From the NCBI RefSeq assembly GCF_001039355.2, contig NW_019775396.1:146627-184812 (forward strand): 38,186 nt of DNA, read 5' to 3'. The notes below the pieces were generated by a model that was not told the DNA's origin, did no database searches, and saw only the letters and a list, made by a program, of their open reading frames with translations. Numbering within the stretch: the stretch's first letter is position 1; every line of letters starts with the position of its first letter. Source of the DNA: Lingula anatina. Taxonomy: Eukaryota > Brachiopoda > Lingulata > Lingulida > Lingulidae. The translations under genes were made by a program, and so were the position numbers. Shown here one piece after another: positions 1-10,439 of this stretch.

Positions 1-205
1 CATAGCCATATAACACAACAATATGAAGTGCAACTTGACAGGCTCTTCAACAGATTTTCAGTGAGGTAGTGACACAAAGATTACCCTTTTTAAACACATT
101 TTGAACCTTTCTGATCCCAAGGTTAAAAACCTACTGAAAATACTGCAACATACACTGATACAAATGTACCCTGACTTTATGAAGTTTTTACACATCAGAA
201 CTCAC

Positions 206-290
206 CTTTATAGGCATACTCCAGGGCACTTGATACTGTTCTCATGTCAGTCTCTATGCTACGTGCCCAGTTCTCAACATCTCCAATTTC
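206..290 (-). pseudogene. Isolated copy of BLOC1S1 exon 4 (partial, from the other allele or a duplicate)
   Basis: The minus strand reads EIGDVENWARSIETDMRTVS and continues to EYAYK, identical in protein to exon 4 of the complete gene at 13094-13178. The acceptor (CTAG, plus positions 291-294) and donor (GTGAG) are intact. The other exons are not next to it: the sequence stops at the window edge on one side and the N at 602 on the other. It is best read as an allelic fragment, not as a decayed pseudogene. Confidence 0.75.
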
Positions 291-601
291 CTAGTTTAAA
301 TAATAACAAAAAAATGATAATAATAATAATGCTAACAAAATCAAAATCAAAAGGTTAGACATGTTAAAGTTTTCAACTTCATGCATTCATACTGCTTGAA
401 ATATATTATGCATTTTAGAGGAAGTTTTTTTAACCCAACCTTTGCAAAATACAGAAATTTCAACTTAAATGTCTGATGTTTTTTTTTACAACCATTTTTG
501 ATATTCAACAGTATGAAACCAAACTAACACATATATCAGATGCTGTTAAAATATATGGACACCAATGAGAACAAAAATAATGAGAGGAGGATCTAAATTT
601 C

Positions 602-602
602 N
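602..602. other. Assembly gap or ambiguous base marking a sequence join
   Basis: A single N lies exactly where the homology between 1-602 and 12889-13490 ends, so it probably marks a join between two sequences. The only other N is at 22306, with no duplicated sequence that I can see around it. Confidence 0.8.
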
Positions 603-802
603 GTGGAACTCACGGTCGATAGAAAAATCTGTGCGTTTCACTTCATTAACTTCCAGTTTAAAATCCACGTTAATCTCAGACCACGTATTAAGCCATATCG
701 ATCAGAACCGGTCGTGTTTCACGTGCTGATCACATGAAATATGAGGGAATATTGGACGTCAGTACATTGATCTGAAACCATATGCCTCACTGGTTTTCCA
801 AA

Positions 803-817
803 ATTAACGATTTTCAG

Positions 818-889
<72 letters not shown>

Positions 890-904
890 CTGAAAATCGT
901 TAAT
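803..904. repeat. 102-bp perfect palindrome with an (AT)n core
   Basis: The left arm TTAACGATTTTCAGATAAT (804-822) is matched by its reverse complement at 885-903, and the (AT)n stretch between them is itself self-complementary. The whole segment is therefore a perfect palindrome (positions pair as i + j = 1707). It could be a tiny foldback transposon whose centre was replaced or expanded by AT dinucleotides, or a hairpin-prone locus. Confidence 0.9.
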
Positions 905-1305
905 ATGCTATATTACCAAGGTAAAAAATGGCTAATAGTAAGCGAAAAGGCACAATGCATCAAAACATTTAATTTCCTTAATTTTCCTTGCGGTTTAGAT
1001 ACGTATCAGAGAATATCCTGCTTTATGTCATTGATCAGCTTTATAATTTCAATAAGAATGTGGACTTTATTTTAACGCTGACTTTAGAAAATGTAAAAGA
1101 TCTATGTTATGTTAAAAGAAATGTAGAAGTTATTTTGCTTCAAGCTTGTTCAGGCTAATTACAAACAACTTCTGCATTTGTAGTGAAATTATATAGGATA
1201 GCAAACCTTTCCTGAAGCTAATGACAAACAAACTTTACATTTCTACATGTATATCCTTTTAACCCATTCAGAACAGTGTATTCGAACGTGTTTTGCATTA
1301 ATTAT

Positions 1306-1478
1306 CAGGCCCGTAGCCAGGGGGGGGGGGGTTCGGGGGGTTCGAAAGAACCGCCCCTTTTGCTGGGAAAAGGTCCACTCTGGGTAAAATTTGATCTAGG
1401 TACATGAAGTTTTTATGGGAAAAGGTCCACTTTTTCAGAAAAAGAACCCCCCTTTTGAAATTGCTGGCTACGGGCCTG
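1306..1478. mobile_element. Short foldback element (MITE) with CAGGCCCGTAGCCA ends
   Basis: The left end CAGGCCCGTAGCCAG is mirrored by CTGGCTACGGGCCTG at the right end. The element is flanked on both sides by ATTAT (1301-1305 and 1479-1483), a plausible 5-bp target-site duplication. Inside are G and C runs, two copies of AAAAGGTCCACT and no ORF, so it is non-autonomous. The superfamily is not clear from the ends and duplication length. Confidence 0.8.
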
Positions 1479-2060
1479 ATTATAAATCGTTAGAATCGAA
1501 CGAAAGTCAGCTTCATTCCTCGTTATTATAAACTTCCATGCATGATCCTGTCATTTTTCTTTTCCTCGATTTGATCATGTCATAATGATTTAGCCACGCT
1601 GTGCTGAATGCCATCATGATATACAGTTATCTACATGTAATATTTACTGAAATGTTATAGTCAGCTGGCGCGTTTATATCCGCGTGGGTACGCCTGTCGA
1701 TCTTTTCATCGATCTTTTGTATGCTTTGCTAGTACACATAACAAACTGTGTTGGTTTCCGGCTTATTTAGGCTTATGTGAAGTCAAAGAAAAATTGCCTT
1801 TGATAAATAGTATGTTTGATAAAATGCATTTGTAGCTGCATTTTCTATAAGATGTAATAAGTTTTCTTCTTTTTGGCATTTCTTTGATGTAAACATGGTA
1901 TTGAAAAGGTTCATATAACAACACCAAGATAGAAAATCGTGCGATGTCTCAGATGTTAATTACATTTATAAAATTCATAACGATAATAAATAGTTATTCA
2001 ATACTGGTATATCATTGTCACAATGGCGATCTCTCTACCTGCCAGTCAATACGTAGGGAG

Positions 2061-2162
2061 TTTTTTTTTTTTTTTTTTTTCGTTATCGGGTCAAAAGAAG
2101 CCTATAACGTTTTTAATATTTATTTATTTATTTATTTATTTATTTATATATTTATTTATTTT
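2061..2162. repeat. Poly-T tract and (TTTA)n array before a splice acceptor
   Basis: A run of 20 T residues (2061-2080) and about ten TTTA units (2118-2162) lie directly upstream of TTTTGCAG. They serve as an extended pyrimidine-rich region for the acceptor and are a translated artefact in the overlapping open frame. Confidence 0.85.
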
Positions 2163-2166
2163 GCAG

Positions 2167-3029
2167 CTAACACAGAAGTAGATAACATAGACTTTCGGAA
2201 CGCGCTGAAGTCTGTAGTAAAGAACAAAATCCAGCGCGAGGGAGCAGTGTCTCTCCCGTTGCTTGGGAACAACAGCAGCACCATCAAACGGGAGTACACA
2301 AAACTAGACGACGCTGTTCAGCACATCGGTGAACTACTGAAAGATAAACAAGAAGACAAAGTCGTCGACCTTGTATTCGGAAAAGACACAGAAATAACGG
2401 AGAAAATGACGACACAGATCAGAAAAAGTAATGGAGTAGCTGAAGATGTGGAGAAACTACGCAAGTCTCTCGAGGAAACGCCCGCCATTTCATCAGATCT
2501 AGAACATGCAGACGATCAAACTAAAAACGAGGCTGCACATGCTACAGATCATTCCGACTCGGGGACGGAACTGCTCGAAGTGTACAAACGCGCTTTGAAT
2601 GAATCGGGGGATCCGATAGGAACGCGTTCAGCGGAACCACGTGAAACGGATGCTCACTATGTTCTTGTCACGGAGCCGACCAGCCGCGCCAAAAGTGCTC
2701 TAAGGCGCGCCCCTGTAACAAGAGAACCGCCTGTCCGACCAGACAGCCCGAAGGATAATAAACCGAAGCCACCGGAAGAACCGAAAAAAGACGGTGTGAA
2801 AGCCGAGCAAACTCTGAGCTACAGACGGAGCCTCCTAGCCTCAGTACCAGACGATGACGATAAACCGAGACCACGTGACCCCATTGATAAGAACAAGTCA
2901 CGTGGTCGCACGAAAATTGACTACAGTTATGATTACACGCTGTTCAAGTTGAAAGAGGCACAGAAAAGGGAGAAGGATAAACCAGGAAAGAAGGCAGACG
3001 ACATTGAAATCCCAATAGAAGATTACTAA
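2167..3029 (+). CDS. Terminal coding exon of an unrecognised gene; charged, probably disordered C-terminal region
   Basis: I do not recognise this protein. A splice acceptor (TTTTGCAG, AG at 2165-2166) is followed by 286 codons and a TAA stop. The reading frame enters at the second codon position, so at least one upstream exon is missing from the window or lost at the gap at 602. The product is rich in Lys, Glu, Asp and Pro. It has a possibly helical first third (about residues 5-90, with KREYTKLDDAVQHIGELLKD), a proline- and charge-rich middle, an RRSLLASVPDDDD stretch, a basic segment GRTKIDYSYDYTLFKLKEAQ and an acidic end DDIEIPIEDY. No signal peptide, membrane segment or enzyme motif is visible. 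The exon is less AT-rich than its surroundings, which supports real coding. The in-frame ATG at 1944 lies in intron repeats and is not taken as a start. Confidence 0.8.
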
Positions 3030-3439
3030 TCCCCTTCTATGCCAAACACTTTGTCCGTTTTTAACTTTGTTGATACAAATACTGCAGTTTTGTTCGTTTC
3101 CAATGTGTCTTGAGGTAATTTTGATTAGTGATAAGTTTCTTACTTTCACATACTTTAACAGGAATTGGGTCCTACGAACGTACTACATAACTTATTCTTT
3201 TTCCGCATGTTCGTAGCCAAATATTCACATGTCGAAACAAAGAGGTCTCTATTTATGTTACCATTATTTGACTACAGTTTCAGCTGTTGTAACACTATTT
3301 CATTGGAATTGTAATCAAGAAATTTTAAATTTGGATTCGTTTTCTTAATTTGAATATAAAATGCATATTTCTTTAACCAACACGTACTTCTCCAATGCAA
3401 AAGGATAGCTTAAATGTGTGCTTACCGTGTTATTTGCTC

Positions 3440-3445
3440 AATAAA
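3440..3445 (+). other. Polyadenylation signal AATAAA for the unknown plus-strand gene
   Basis: AATAAA lies about 410 bases after the stop at 3029, followed by a T-rich stretch. It is the first canonical signal downstream on this strand. Confidence 0.55.
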
Positions 3446-4147
3446 TCTTTTTAAAGTTTACAATATAATTTTATAGTTTGCAACGTTTGCGTCAGCTCCG
3501 ACTTGCACGAAGTAGCCTTGAGAAGGAACAAAACTAAGAGGGTTCAAATTAAAAAAAATGTTTTCATTTTTCGTTTGTTGCCAATCACAAAGACAAATTG
3601 GTATTACTATGAAGATTACAAAGAAATATTTGGCAAAAGTTGTGACCGTGAAAAATTAGCCCTTTTTTCTTCCATGTCTTTTTAACTGCACAACTTTTTT
3701 ACTTAAATTATTATACACGTAAGTAAAGTACAGGTCAAAAGTAACATATGTTTTAATTTTTTGATAAAAAATTTTAGCAGCCCCAAACAGTGTTGAACTA
3801 TGTGAGGATATTTAAAATTATACACTTCGACTAATACTTCGACATAAAGTAATGCAACGTTTCTTTTTCTGCTCAGTTATCAAAATTTTGGAATGAGCTA
3901 TACCCATATTGATAAAGTATCCACATGACTTTACATATATAAATTCTTGCATTCCATTAAAAATAAAAATAAAAAATAATGCCAAATAGCAGGCAAATAC
4001 TTTATGAAGATGTAATATCTGTAGTAATATTGTATCCCCCATGCATTTTATTTTACAGATCAATGCACAAAAATAATTTTTGACAACCGTTTCAATTCCC
4101 TTATCTAATTTGATGTTATTATTTAGCTTTCATCCATAATGACTAGA
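3446..4147. other. Non-coding tail-to-tail spacer and 3' untranslated regions
   Basis: This region lies between the unknown gene (+) and DNAJC28 (-). It is AT-rich with no supported exon. On the minus strand an AATAAA (plus TTTATT at 4047-4052) lies about 100 bases beyond the DNAJC28 stop and may end that transcript. Confidence 0.55.
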
Positions 4148-6306
4148 CTAGAATCCAAATCGGGCATTAGCAATCATATCCTTCAGTCTTTTTCTTTTTG
4201 GTTTCAATAATTTCACACTGCCTTGGCTTTTGACATTAGCACTGTCACCATTTACTGTCACTTCTTCATCGTTTGTAGCAGTTTTTGTATCACTGACATT
4301 TTCAGTTTCAATTTCAACATGTTCAATTTCTTCCCCTGGAGCATATTTAGAGGCAAATTCAGTTAGCTTTTCTTTTATCTTTTCCTGCCTCTCTCTTTCT
4401 TCTTCTTCTTGTATCTTCCTGAACTCTTCCCCGATATCTCTATCAATTCTGTCAATAGTCCTTTCTATGTTAAAATGAGCCATTTGCATAGTAAAATGTG
4501 GCACTGTTAAATTATACTTGTCAATCATTTTATTTACCAAGGTAACACCTTCCCTGAACTCCGCCTTATATCTATCCCACCAGAGTTCAGCACTCTTAGG
4601 GATAGGGGATGCTCCAAGTTTACGGCGGTTAGCCTCCAGCTTGGTTTTGGCATCTTTGTAACCAATTCTGCAAAGAAACAACATTTCATAAATAAAGTTT
4701 ATTTTATCTAAATAAAATTTATTTGAAACATCATATTTCAAAACTACAATTTTTTTTATCCACCAATAATTTCCTTTTGCCAATAAGTAAACAGTAAATC
4801 GTAACTGATAACCTGTAGACCTCAATCACATAATTAACAGATTATAGCTGTTACTGCTCATTTTATTATGCTGCACTCCAAATGAAAAATTATTGTGCAA
4901 ATGAGAGAAACAGGGTTCTGCAAGATGTATCTCAATTTTTTAGATTCCATTAAATACAGCATACTTAAGAGAATAAACTCCAGAGAGAGAGAGAGAGAGA
5001 GAGACCGATTCAAAACCACCTCACCAATGAGACTCGGCAATAATATGTGCAATGGAAATTCTTAAATAGCATAAAATACAAAATATAATTTTAGAATATT
5101 GATGAGAGAGAGAGAGAGAGACTGACTAATCGTTACCCCCTCACCTTATGTCTTTCTCCACCATGACCCAATCAGGCACAAAGCCGTTCTGTATCATTAT
5201 CTTGTTTACATTGTGTGTGGTGGTGTCCACATACGGGTTATCTTTGTAGTTGTTCTCCAGAGGCTTGCCTTTACCAGGGAGGTTGTCAAACTCTCCCTTG
5301 TTCATGGAGTCCAGGATCATGTCCTCCACAAGGCGGTCCAGGGCATTGCTGTGAATTTTTATTTGAAGTTATTCTTAGTAAATTAGTATGGTTGAACTAG
5401 ACAGAAAAAAATTTCAAGCTCATAGGCAGTTTCATGGGATGCATGTGGGTGCAAAACGAGACAAAAACAGGCAATTTTCACACCCTTGTATCCTACAAAT
5501 TATAGTGAAAAATATTTTGCCCTTCCCACACCCTTTAGCAAATCTGCCAGTAAAACTGCCTGTACAAATTCAACCATGACAAACATACATGTAGTCTGTT
5601 GCATGAGCAGCACGACCACTTCTAAGAATGCTATCAAGTATGTTCACAAATAACCCACTGTACCCCGTATATTAAGTTTGTGGGAAAAGTGTTTTATTAC
5701 TAAAAAAAACTTACCAAATATCTGTGTTTCTAACTTATACATCAAAACAATCCCATTCCATTACTTGAAACCATATCATATCTTAATCACCCTTTAAATA
5801 ATTTTAATCATTATTGTCTATTACATCCAAAATCTCTCAATCTATTACTTAAAGTACACACGTCATCTTGTGAATCCTGGCTTTGCGCTTGTCCTTCAAA
5901 ACCAGTGCATTTTCAGTCTGTGCGGCCATTCTCTCAATCCTGTGTTGTGTAACGTTCTCAGCCGCCCTGTGGACCTTGTATTGCTGATACTGCCGCATGC
6001 GCTGACTGGGGGTCCCTCGACCAACACCCTAAGAGTATACCAGGATATTAACATGTTACAAGAGCCCTTTTTAAATCATGTAGTAGAGTTACAAAATGTA
6101 TCTCAATATGTGTACAGCACCAACATAAGAGACTGACAAAGTAAAAGAGTCAGCTAACCAGAGCCCCCACAAAGCCCCTATAATTATTATTCTGTCCATA
6201 GTACTAGGATATGGGGGGAAAGACATTTACAACGTACTGGTATGTGTGTGTGTGTGGGGGGGGGGGGGTGCTTTGCACGTTATTTTGTGTGTATAAGTGT
6301 ATGCAT

Positions 6307-6337
<31 letters not shown>

Positions 6338-7497
6338 CAGAAATAAAATTAATTCAGATATCTTCTATTTTATAACATTAAATTTAAGTTATTAATCAAA
6401 GTGTAGATACACTTAAGACTGTTGGCATGTATAAAATCTGTCCACTGAAGTTCCAATAATAACAGACAGTACCGTACATATCAAACCATACCTCATACTC
6501 CAAATACTGCCTGTGCTGTGGTGCCGTGTGCTTGATCCCAAATTTATCTTCCTCTTCCTCCTCTGGTTTCACCCCCTGTTTGAGGGCTTCTGCCCTGCGA
6601 GCATTTTCTTGAACCTTTTTCTAGAAAAAAAGTACTGAGTATGCATCAATGACAGCACAACTGAAACATTACATATCGAAATTGAGAGTGATAAAATAAA
6701 AAAAAAAAATTATCAAGAACTTATTTCAAGTCACACACATAACAAAATGTCCATGTGGGTGGTGTTTAGCATCTTTTAACTTTTCTGAACATTATTTAAG
6801 TTGGATTTGACAGACTACACAAAACTAAATAAACTCTTAAGTTTCATAATTCCAAACAAGAGCCCTACCAGCACTGCTCTGTAGGCAGATTCCACTTGAT
6901 TAAACTTGTTGGCATCTGCATATCTGGAGTTACTATCTGGGTGGTACTTCTTGGCAGCATCCAGGTACGCCACCTTCAGTTCATCCTCAGTGCAGGAAGG
7001 GGGAACATTGAGCAGGGAGAAACATTCAGCTGGAAAATCATGTGAATGTGATACTTAATGAAATCAACAAGGATATATTTTAATTTGTTTCAGTCAGTAA
7101 TTTTTTCAAAGCATGCACTTACTGCACAGAACATTTAATAGTAATTTTACAAAAATGAAATTACTTCAGTTACCATATTCTTAACCATTTAAGCTTAGGC
7201 AGAAAACTGTTGCATTACGAAATCTGTACATTATATACAATAAATTATTAAACTGGCGCTACATTTGCAAAATAACAATATATTTTTATATAATATTTTT
7301 CATTAATTAAGTAACTTATTTACTGAATGTATAAGCAGATTAATGATTTTAAAAAGCTACTTACTTAGATTTTTACTGATGTCATACCCATACAAACTAG
7401 AGGTGGTGTGTAAACTGACAGTCACTCTGTGAAGACATGGCATTCGTTCTGAGAGGGAAAACAACTGCCTTTGGAGCACTGCTGCCAACATCTTCAT
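4148..7497 (-). CDS. DNAJC28: DnaJ homolog subfamily C member 28 (J domain plus DUF1992), six exons
   Basis: Exons on the minus strand are 7497-7365, 7029-6869, 6620-6492, 6028-5862, 5348-5145 and 4667-4148. All junctions keep phase with GT/AG sites, giving 437 residues, somewhat longer than vertebrate DNAJC28. The N-terminus (MKMLAAVLQRQLFSLSERMP) is basic and amphipathic, suggesting mitochondrial import, which is an inference. Exon 2 encodes the J domain (about residues 46-98), with the Hsp70-activating HPD at 74-76 (KKYHPDSN). Exons 3-4 are a charged linker (EEEEEDKFG, RGTPSQRMRQY). Exons 5-6 carry the DUF1992 block, including VEDMILDSMNKGEFDNLPGK (204-223) and NKMIDKYNLTVPH. J proteins deliver clients to Hsp70; the human protein has been linked to Golgi trafficking and mitochondria, and the exact role is unsettled. 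The last about 70 residues are Lys/Glu-rich and poorly conserved. The start at 7497 is the first ATG in frame; codon 3 is an alternative. The gene is head-to-head with PYM1. Confidence 0.95.
4982..5121. repeat. Two (GA)n microsatellites in DNAJC28 intron 5
   Basis: (GA)n runs at 4982-5004 and 5104-5121 lie just downstream of the exon 5 donor (5143-5144). On the transcribed strand they are CT-rich. Confidence 0.9.
6242..6337. repeat. (TG)n-G(n) and (GA)n microsatellites in DNAJC28 intron 3
   Basis: A (TG)n array runs into about 13 G residues (6242-6270), followed by a (GA)n array (6307-6337). Both lie in the intron between exons 3 and 4. Confidence 0.9.
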
Positions 7498-8178
7498 GTC
7501 CACTTACTAGTAACAGCATCAGAATGCTAATACTATTTAAGTCACATTTCCCTGGGCCTGGCTCAGTTGTTTCCCCTACAAGTTTAACGTAACACCCTTT
7601 TTTTCTATCATTTTAAGAAGACATTTCAGTGTGTGGCAAATGGTTGGATTAATACTCCTTTTGTGATAAAACTTAGCAATTCATAACGGTCAAGTAAATG
7701 GCCATGACATGTGCAATATATACATCCATTACGTAAGTGGGCTCAGAAACATTCTAATTTTTAGTCACAGACGCAGACTTCTATAAAGAAATCTTATTTT
7801 GTGACACTAAAATTGATTCTTACTGACAATTCATTAAATCGACTATATTGTAAAATCAATATTTATTGTCATTGTTAAAATGTGGTATTATTCACTGACA
7901 ATCCATAAAATTAAACAAACTCGGGCCATACATACCGATTCAGTCTCATTTCACTGTTTGTTATGAAGTCCACAAGGTGAAGGTTATAGCTAGTCTCCAA
8001 ATTGTTTAGCAAACAACATTCACAAATAATATCCATATTTTATATAGTTTTGAATGTATCTTTTAAATTGTAGATAAAGTTTTCTAATTGTGGGGTGCTC
8101 TGCAGAACGCTTGTACAAAGAAAAGTAGAAATGTTAAATGAGATTGAGATTGTAGGCCTCGTTTTGAGACCAACATCG
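7498..8178. promoter_or_regulatory. Shared upstream region of DNAJC28 (-) and PYM1 (+)
   Basis: The two start codons are 681 bases apart and point away from each other, so this interval must hold both 5' untranslated regions and both promoters. I see no clear TATA box or CpG-rich core. The segment next to PYM1 (about 8155-8195) is more GC-rich and contains ATCGATGG. The role as a bidirectional promoter is inferred from layout alone. Confidence 0.6.
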
Positions 8179-10060
8179 ATGGCCATGGCCGGCGCATTGG
8201 AGAGGGATGGTGTAGTTCGTGATGAGGAAGGTGAGTTTGAAAACATTATATCAAGTTGGTTATGTGTAACGATTGTCCAGAGATACTCATTTGTTTTCAG
8301 GCTGTTTCTGAAACACCCCAAATTCTGCTTTTTGCATCAACACCTACAAAGGGCAGTGCAGGTTTACTGTACGAAATCTGTAAATCTAGTAAATCTAGTA
8401 GTGTTTGTGCATGCATGTAGTAATAAATTGGGCGAGAGAAGAGATGGGTGTGTGTTTGTGTGTGGGAGGTGGCCAGGGGTCTTGAAATTTGGTGAATCAA
8501 TTTGACTGTAAGAAGTGTATTGTGTGTATTGTTATCATTTGTGAGTTACTTGGTGGAAGGAAGTTCCATGATAGTAATTCCAGTAAGTCGTTAAAATGAA
8601 CTGAAGAGCCGCGCTGTCTCAGTACATTTCTATTCTGTTTTTAGGTAATATGTTTATCCCAGCCTCCAGGCGGCCTGATGGGACCTGGAGGAAAGCACGC
8701 AGAGTGAAAGATGGCTACGTCCCCCAGGAGGAAGTGCCGGTGTAAGTGCCTAAACTAAACCACTAGTCCTTCTTTACTTAATGTTGGTTTTGGGCTTGTA
8801 GTCAAAATATTATTATTATTAAAAATTAACCAAGAGTGAGAAGTTGACTAAATAGTTATAAATGCTTTGAGTATTATTTATTTTTTAAAGTAAATCCTTG
8901 TTAGTATTTTGACATGCACTACTACATTTTTTATGCATAAATTGAAAGGTTTCAGGTTATGTGTAACACGCGGCATTGTGTATCTTGTGGCATGTCTGAT
9001 CTAGTAGGTGTGTTTGCATACTCAGGAGACACATCTATCATTAATTGAAGGGAAATATTTAGAGAAAACCTGCAGTCAAATAAAGTCTTTAAATTTTTAC
9101 AAAGCTATGTAAAAATCACAAGGACATTACTACATTCAACTTGAAACAAGATTGTAAGCTGCAAAACGGAATTCCTGTCATTTTTCATTCAGGTACGAGA
9201 GCAAAGGCACCCAGTTTGTGAAGAACAAGCCCACCCTACCCCCTGGTCTGTTTGTAGAACCTGACAGCAAGCACAACAACCCTGGGTCAGCAGGCATACC
9301 AGGTAAGCTGTGATCATAATTAAAAAATATTGTCTCTGTTGCCCAATTTGCAGTCAAATTACTACATTCATCCATGTAAACAGTGACGTGACTGTATCCC
9401 TTGTTTAAAATCTGACATGCAGATCAAAATATTGTCAGAGTCACCCAATTTACTATCTAATTACTTAATTAAATTTTATGTATCAAATGATGTATTATTT
9501 TTCATTTGCCACCCCCCCTTTCCAAAAATGGCAATAATTAGATATTGACATTCTGTATTCATTGTTCACAAACAGTGAAATAGAACTGAATTAATATTTT
9601 CATGTGTTCTAAATGCAATCAAATTGTGACCAAGTTTTTTCTGTATTTTAAAATTGTGCATGGTTATAATGTAGATATCAGTATGTGGATTGTGTAATAA
9701 CAAAAGTGACATTTAGTGATCAGTATTTATCTGCTCATAGGTTTGTCAAAATCAGCCAAGAAAAATGCAAAGAGAAAAGAAAAGAAGAAGCAGGAAGCTG
9801 GAGACGTGACATCATTATCAAGCTCTTTACAAGAAACAAAGTTAAACGATAAAGAGAAAGATGCCAAACCAGAAGTCAAAGTTGATCCGGCCAAGAGAAT
9901 AAAAACTCTAAAGAAAAAGATCAAGCAGATAGAGGACCTGCAGGCAAGGATAGACTCAGGGGATCTGAAGGAACCAGACAAGGACCAACTGGAAAAGATT
10001 TCTAGAAAACAACAAATTCTGACTGAAATTGAAGAGCTGGAGTTGGATCTGTCTTCATGA
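8179..10060 (+). CDS. PYM1: Partner of Y14 and Mago (PYM1/WIBG), four exons
   Basis: Exons 8179-8230, 8645-8741, 9193-9302 and 9741-10060 join in phase at GT/AG sites to give 192 residues, close to the usual size. The N-terminal Mago-binding domain (about residues 18-65) is plain: [20 protein letters not shown], then EEVPVYESKG and [12 protein letters not shown] uses this region to clamp the Mago-Y14 heterodimer and strip exon junction complexes from translated mRNA in the cytoplasm. Exon 4 is Lys-rich ([18 protein letters not shown]) and ends in a predicted coiled coil ([20 protein letters not shown] ... EELELDLSS), the part known to contact the small ribosomal subunit. ATG 8179 is taken as the start; ATG 8185, two codons on, sits in a better Kozak context (GGCCATGGCC) and could be used instead. 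An in-frame ATG at 8095 is probably 5' untranslated sequence. Confidence 0.96.
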
Positions 10061-10402
10061 GGAAAAATGACCTCGAGTAATGGATTTTATGTGGAAGAAA
10101 TCTTGAGATTCAATTTGAAAGATAACTAGGTGTGAGAATGCCAGTGGATTGTAGAGGTATAAGATGGATACTTAAGAGGAGGTGCTTATTGTTCCAGGCA
10201 AGATAAGATGTCTGATATTAGGTAGAAATTACTGTTAAGTATCATAAGTAGATCTTAACATGCATCTGGAAGAGGAATTTTGCAGCAAGAATAAAGTCAA
10301 AAGTATTTATGGAATAAGTGGAATAAATAATAAAAATAATTGTTTTTACTGCTATTGATGTATAAGGTGTACAAATGCTTCACATTTTTACTTTTATTTA
10401 TA

Positions 10403-10408
10403 AATAAA
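10403..10408 (+). other. Polyadenylation signal AATAAA for PYM1
   Basis: AATAAA lies about 340 bases after the PYM1 stop and is followed by a T-rich stretch typical of a downstream element. Other AATAAA-like words occur at about 10322-10336. Confidence 0.6.
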
Positions 10409-10439
10409 ATCATGTTTTTACAAGTTTTTTCTCATTTTC

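Larger units (their letters stand above)
1..602. repeat. Second copy of the BLOC1S1 exon 4 region (allelic or segmental duplicate)
   Basis: This segment aligns base for base, without gaps, to 12889-13490 at a constant offset of 12888. I count about eight substitutions in 601 compared bases (for example at 11, 142, 225, 239 and 246). The similarity stops exactly at the N at 602, after which the sequence is unrelated. The copy contains exon 4 of BLOC1S1 on the minus strand at 206-290 with intact splice sites, and its differences there are silent. The low divergence, absence of indels and break at an N favour an unmerged haplotype placed next to its partner; a recent true duplication is the alternative. 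Confidence 0.93.
603..2166. other. Non-coding stretch upstream of the terminal exon of the unknown gene
   Basis: No exon is supported here. The stretch holds a short region open on both strands (603-776), the AT-core palindrome (803-904), the CAGGCCCG foldback element (1306-1478), a T21-type homopolymer (2061-2080) and a TTTA array (2118-2162) running into the splice acceptor at 2165-2166. Upstream exons of the plus-strand gene may have been lost at the N. Confidence 0.6.

Noticed and set aside
782-1075. 97-residue open frame with an (Ile-Tyr)n core
   Set aside because: It is a translation of the (AT)n palindrome; there are no splice sites or domain, so it is not a gene.
1944-2166. N-terminal part of the long plus-strand open frame
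   Set aside because: It reads through a poly-T tract and TTTA array and lies before a clear splice acceptor, so it is intron.
8040-8505. Overlapping open frames on both strands at the PYM1 first exon
   Set aside because: Only 8179-8230 (+) fits PYM1 with a proper donor; the longer frames are read-through of untranslated and intron sequence.
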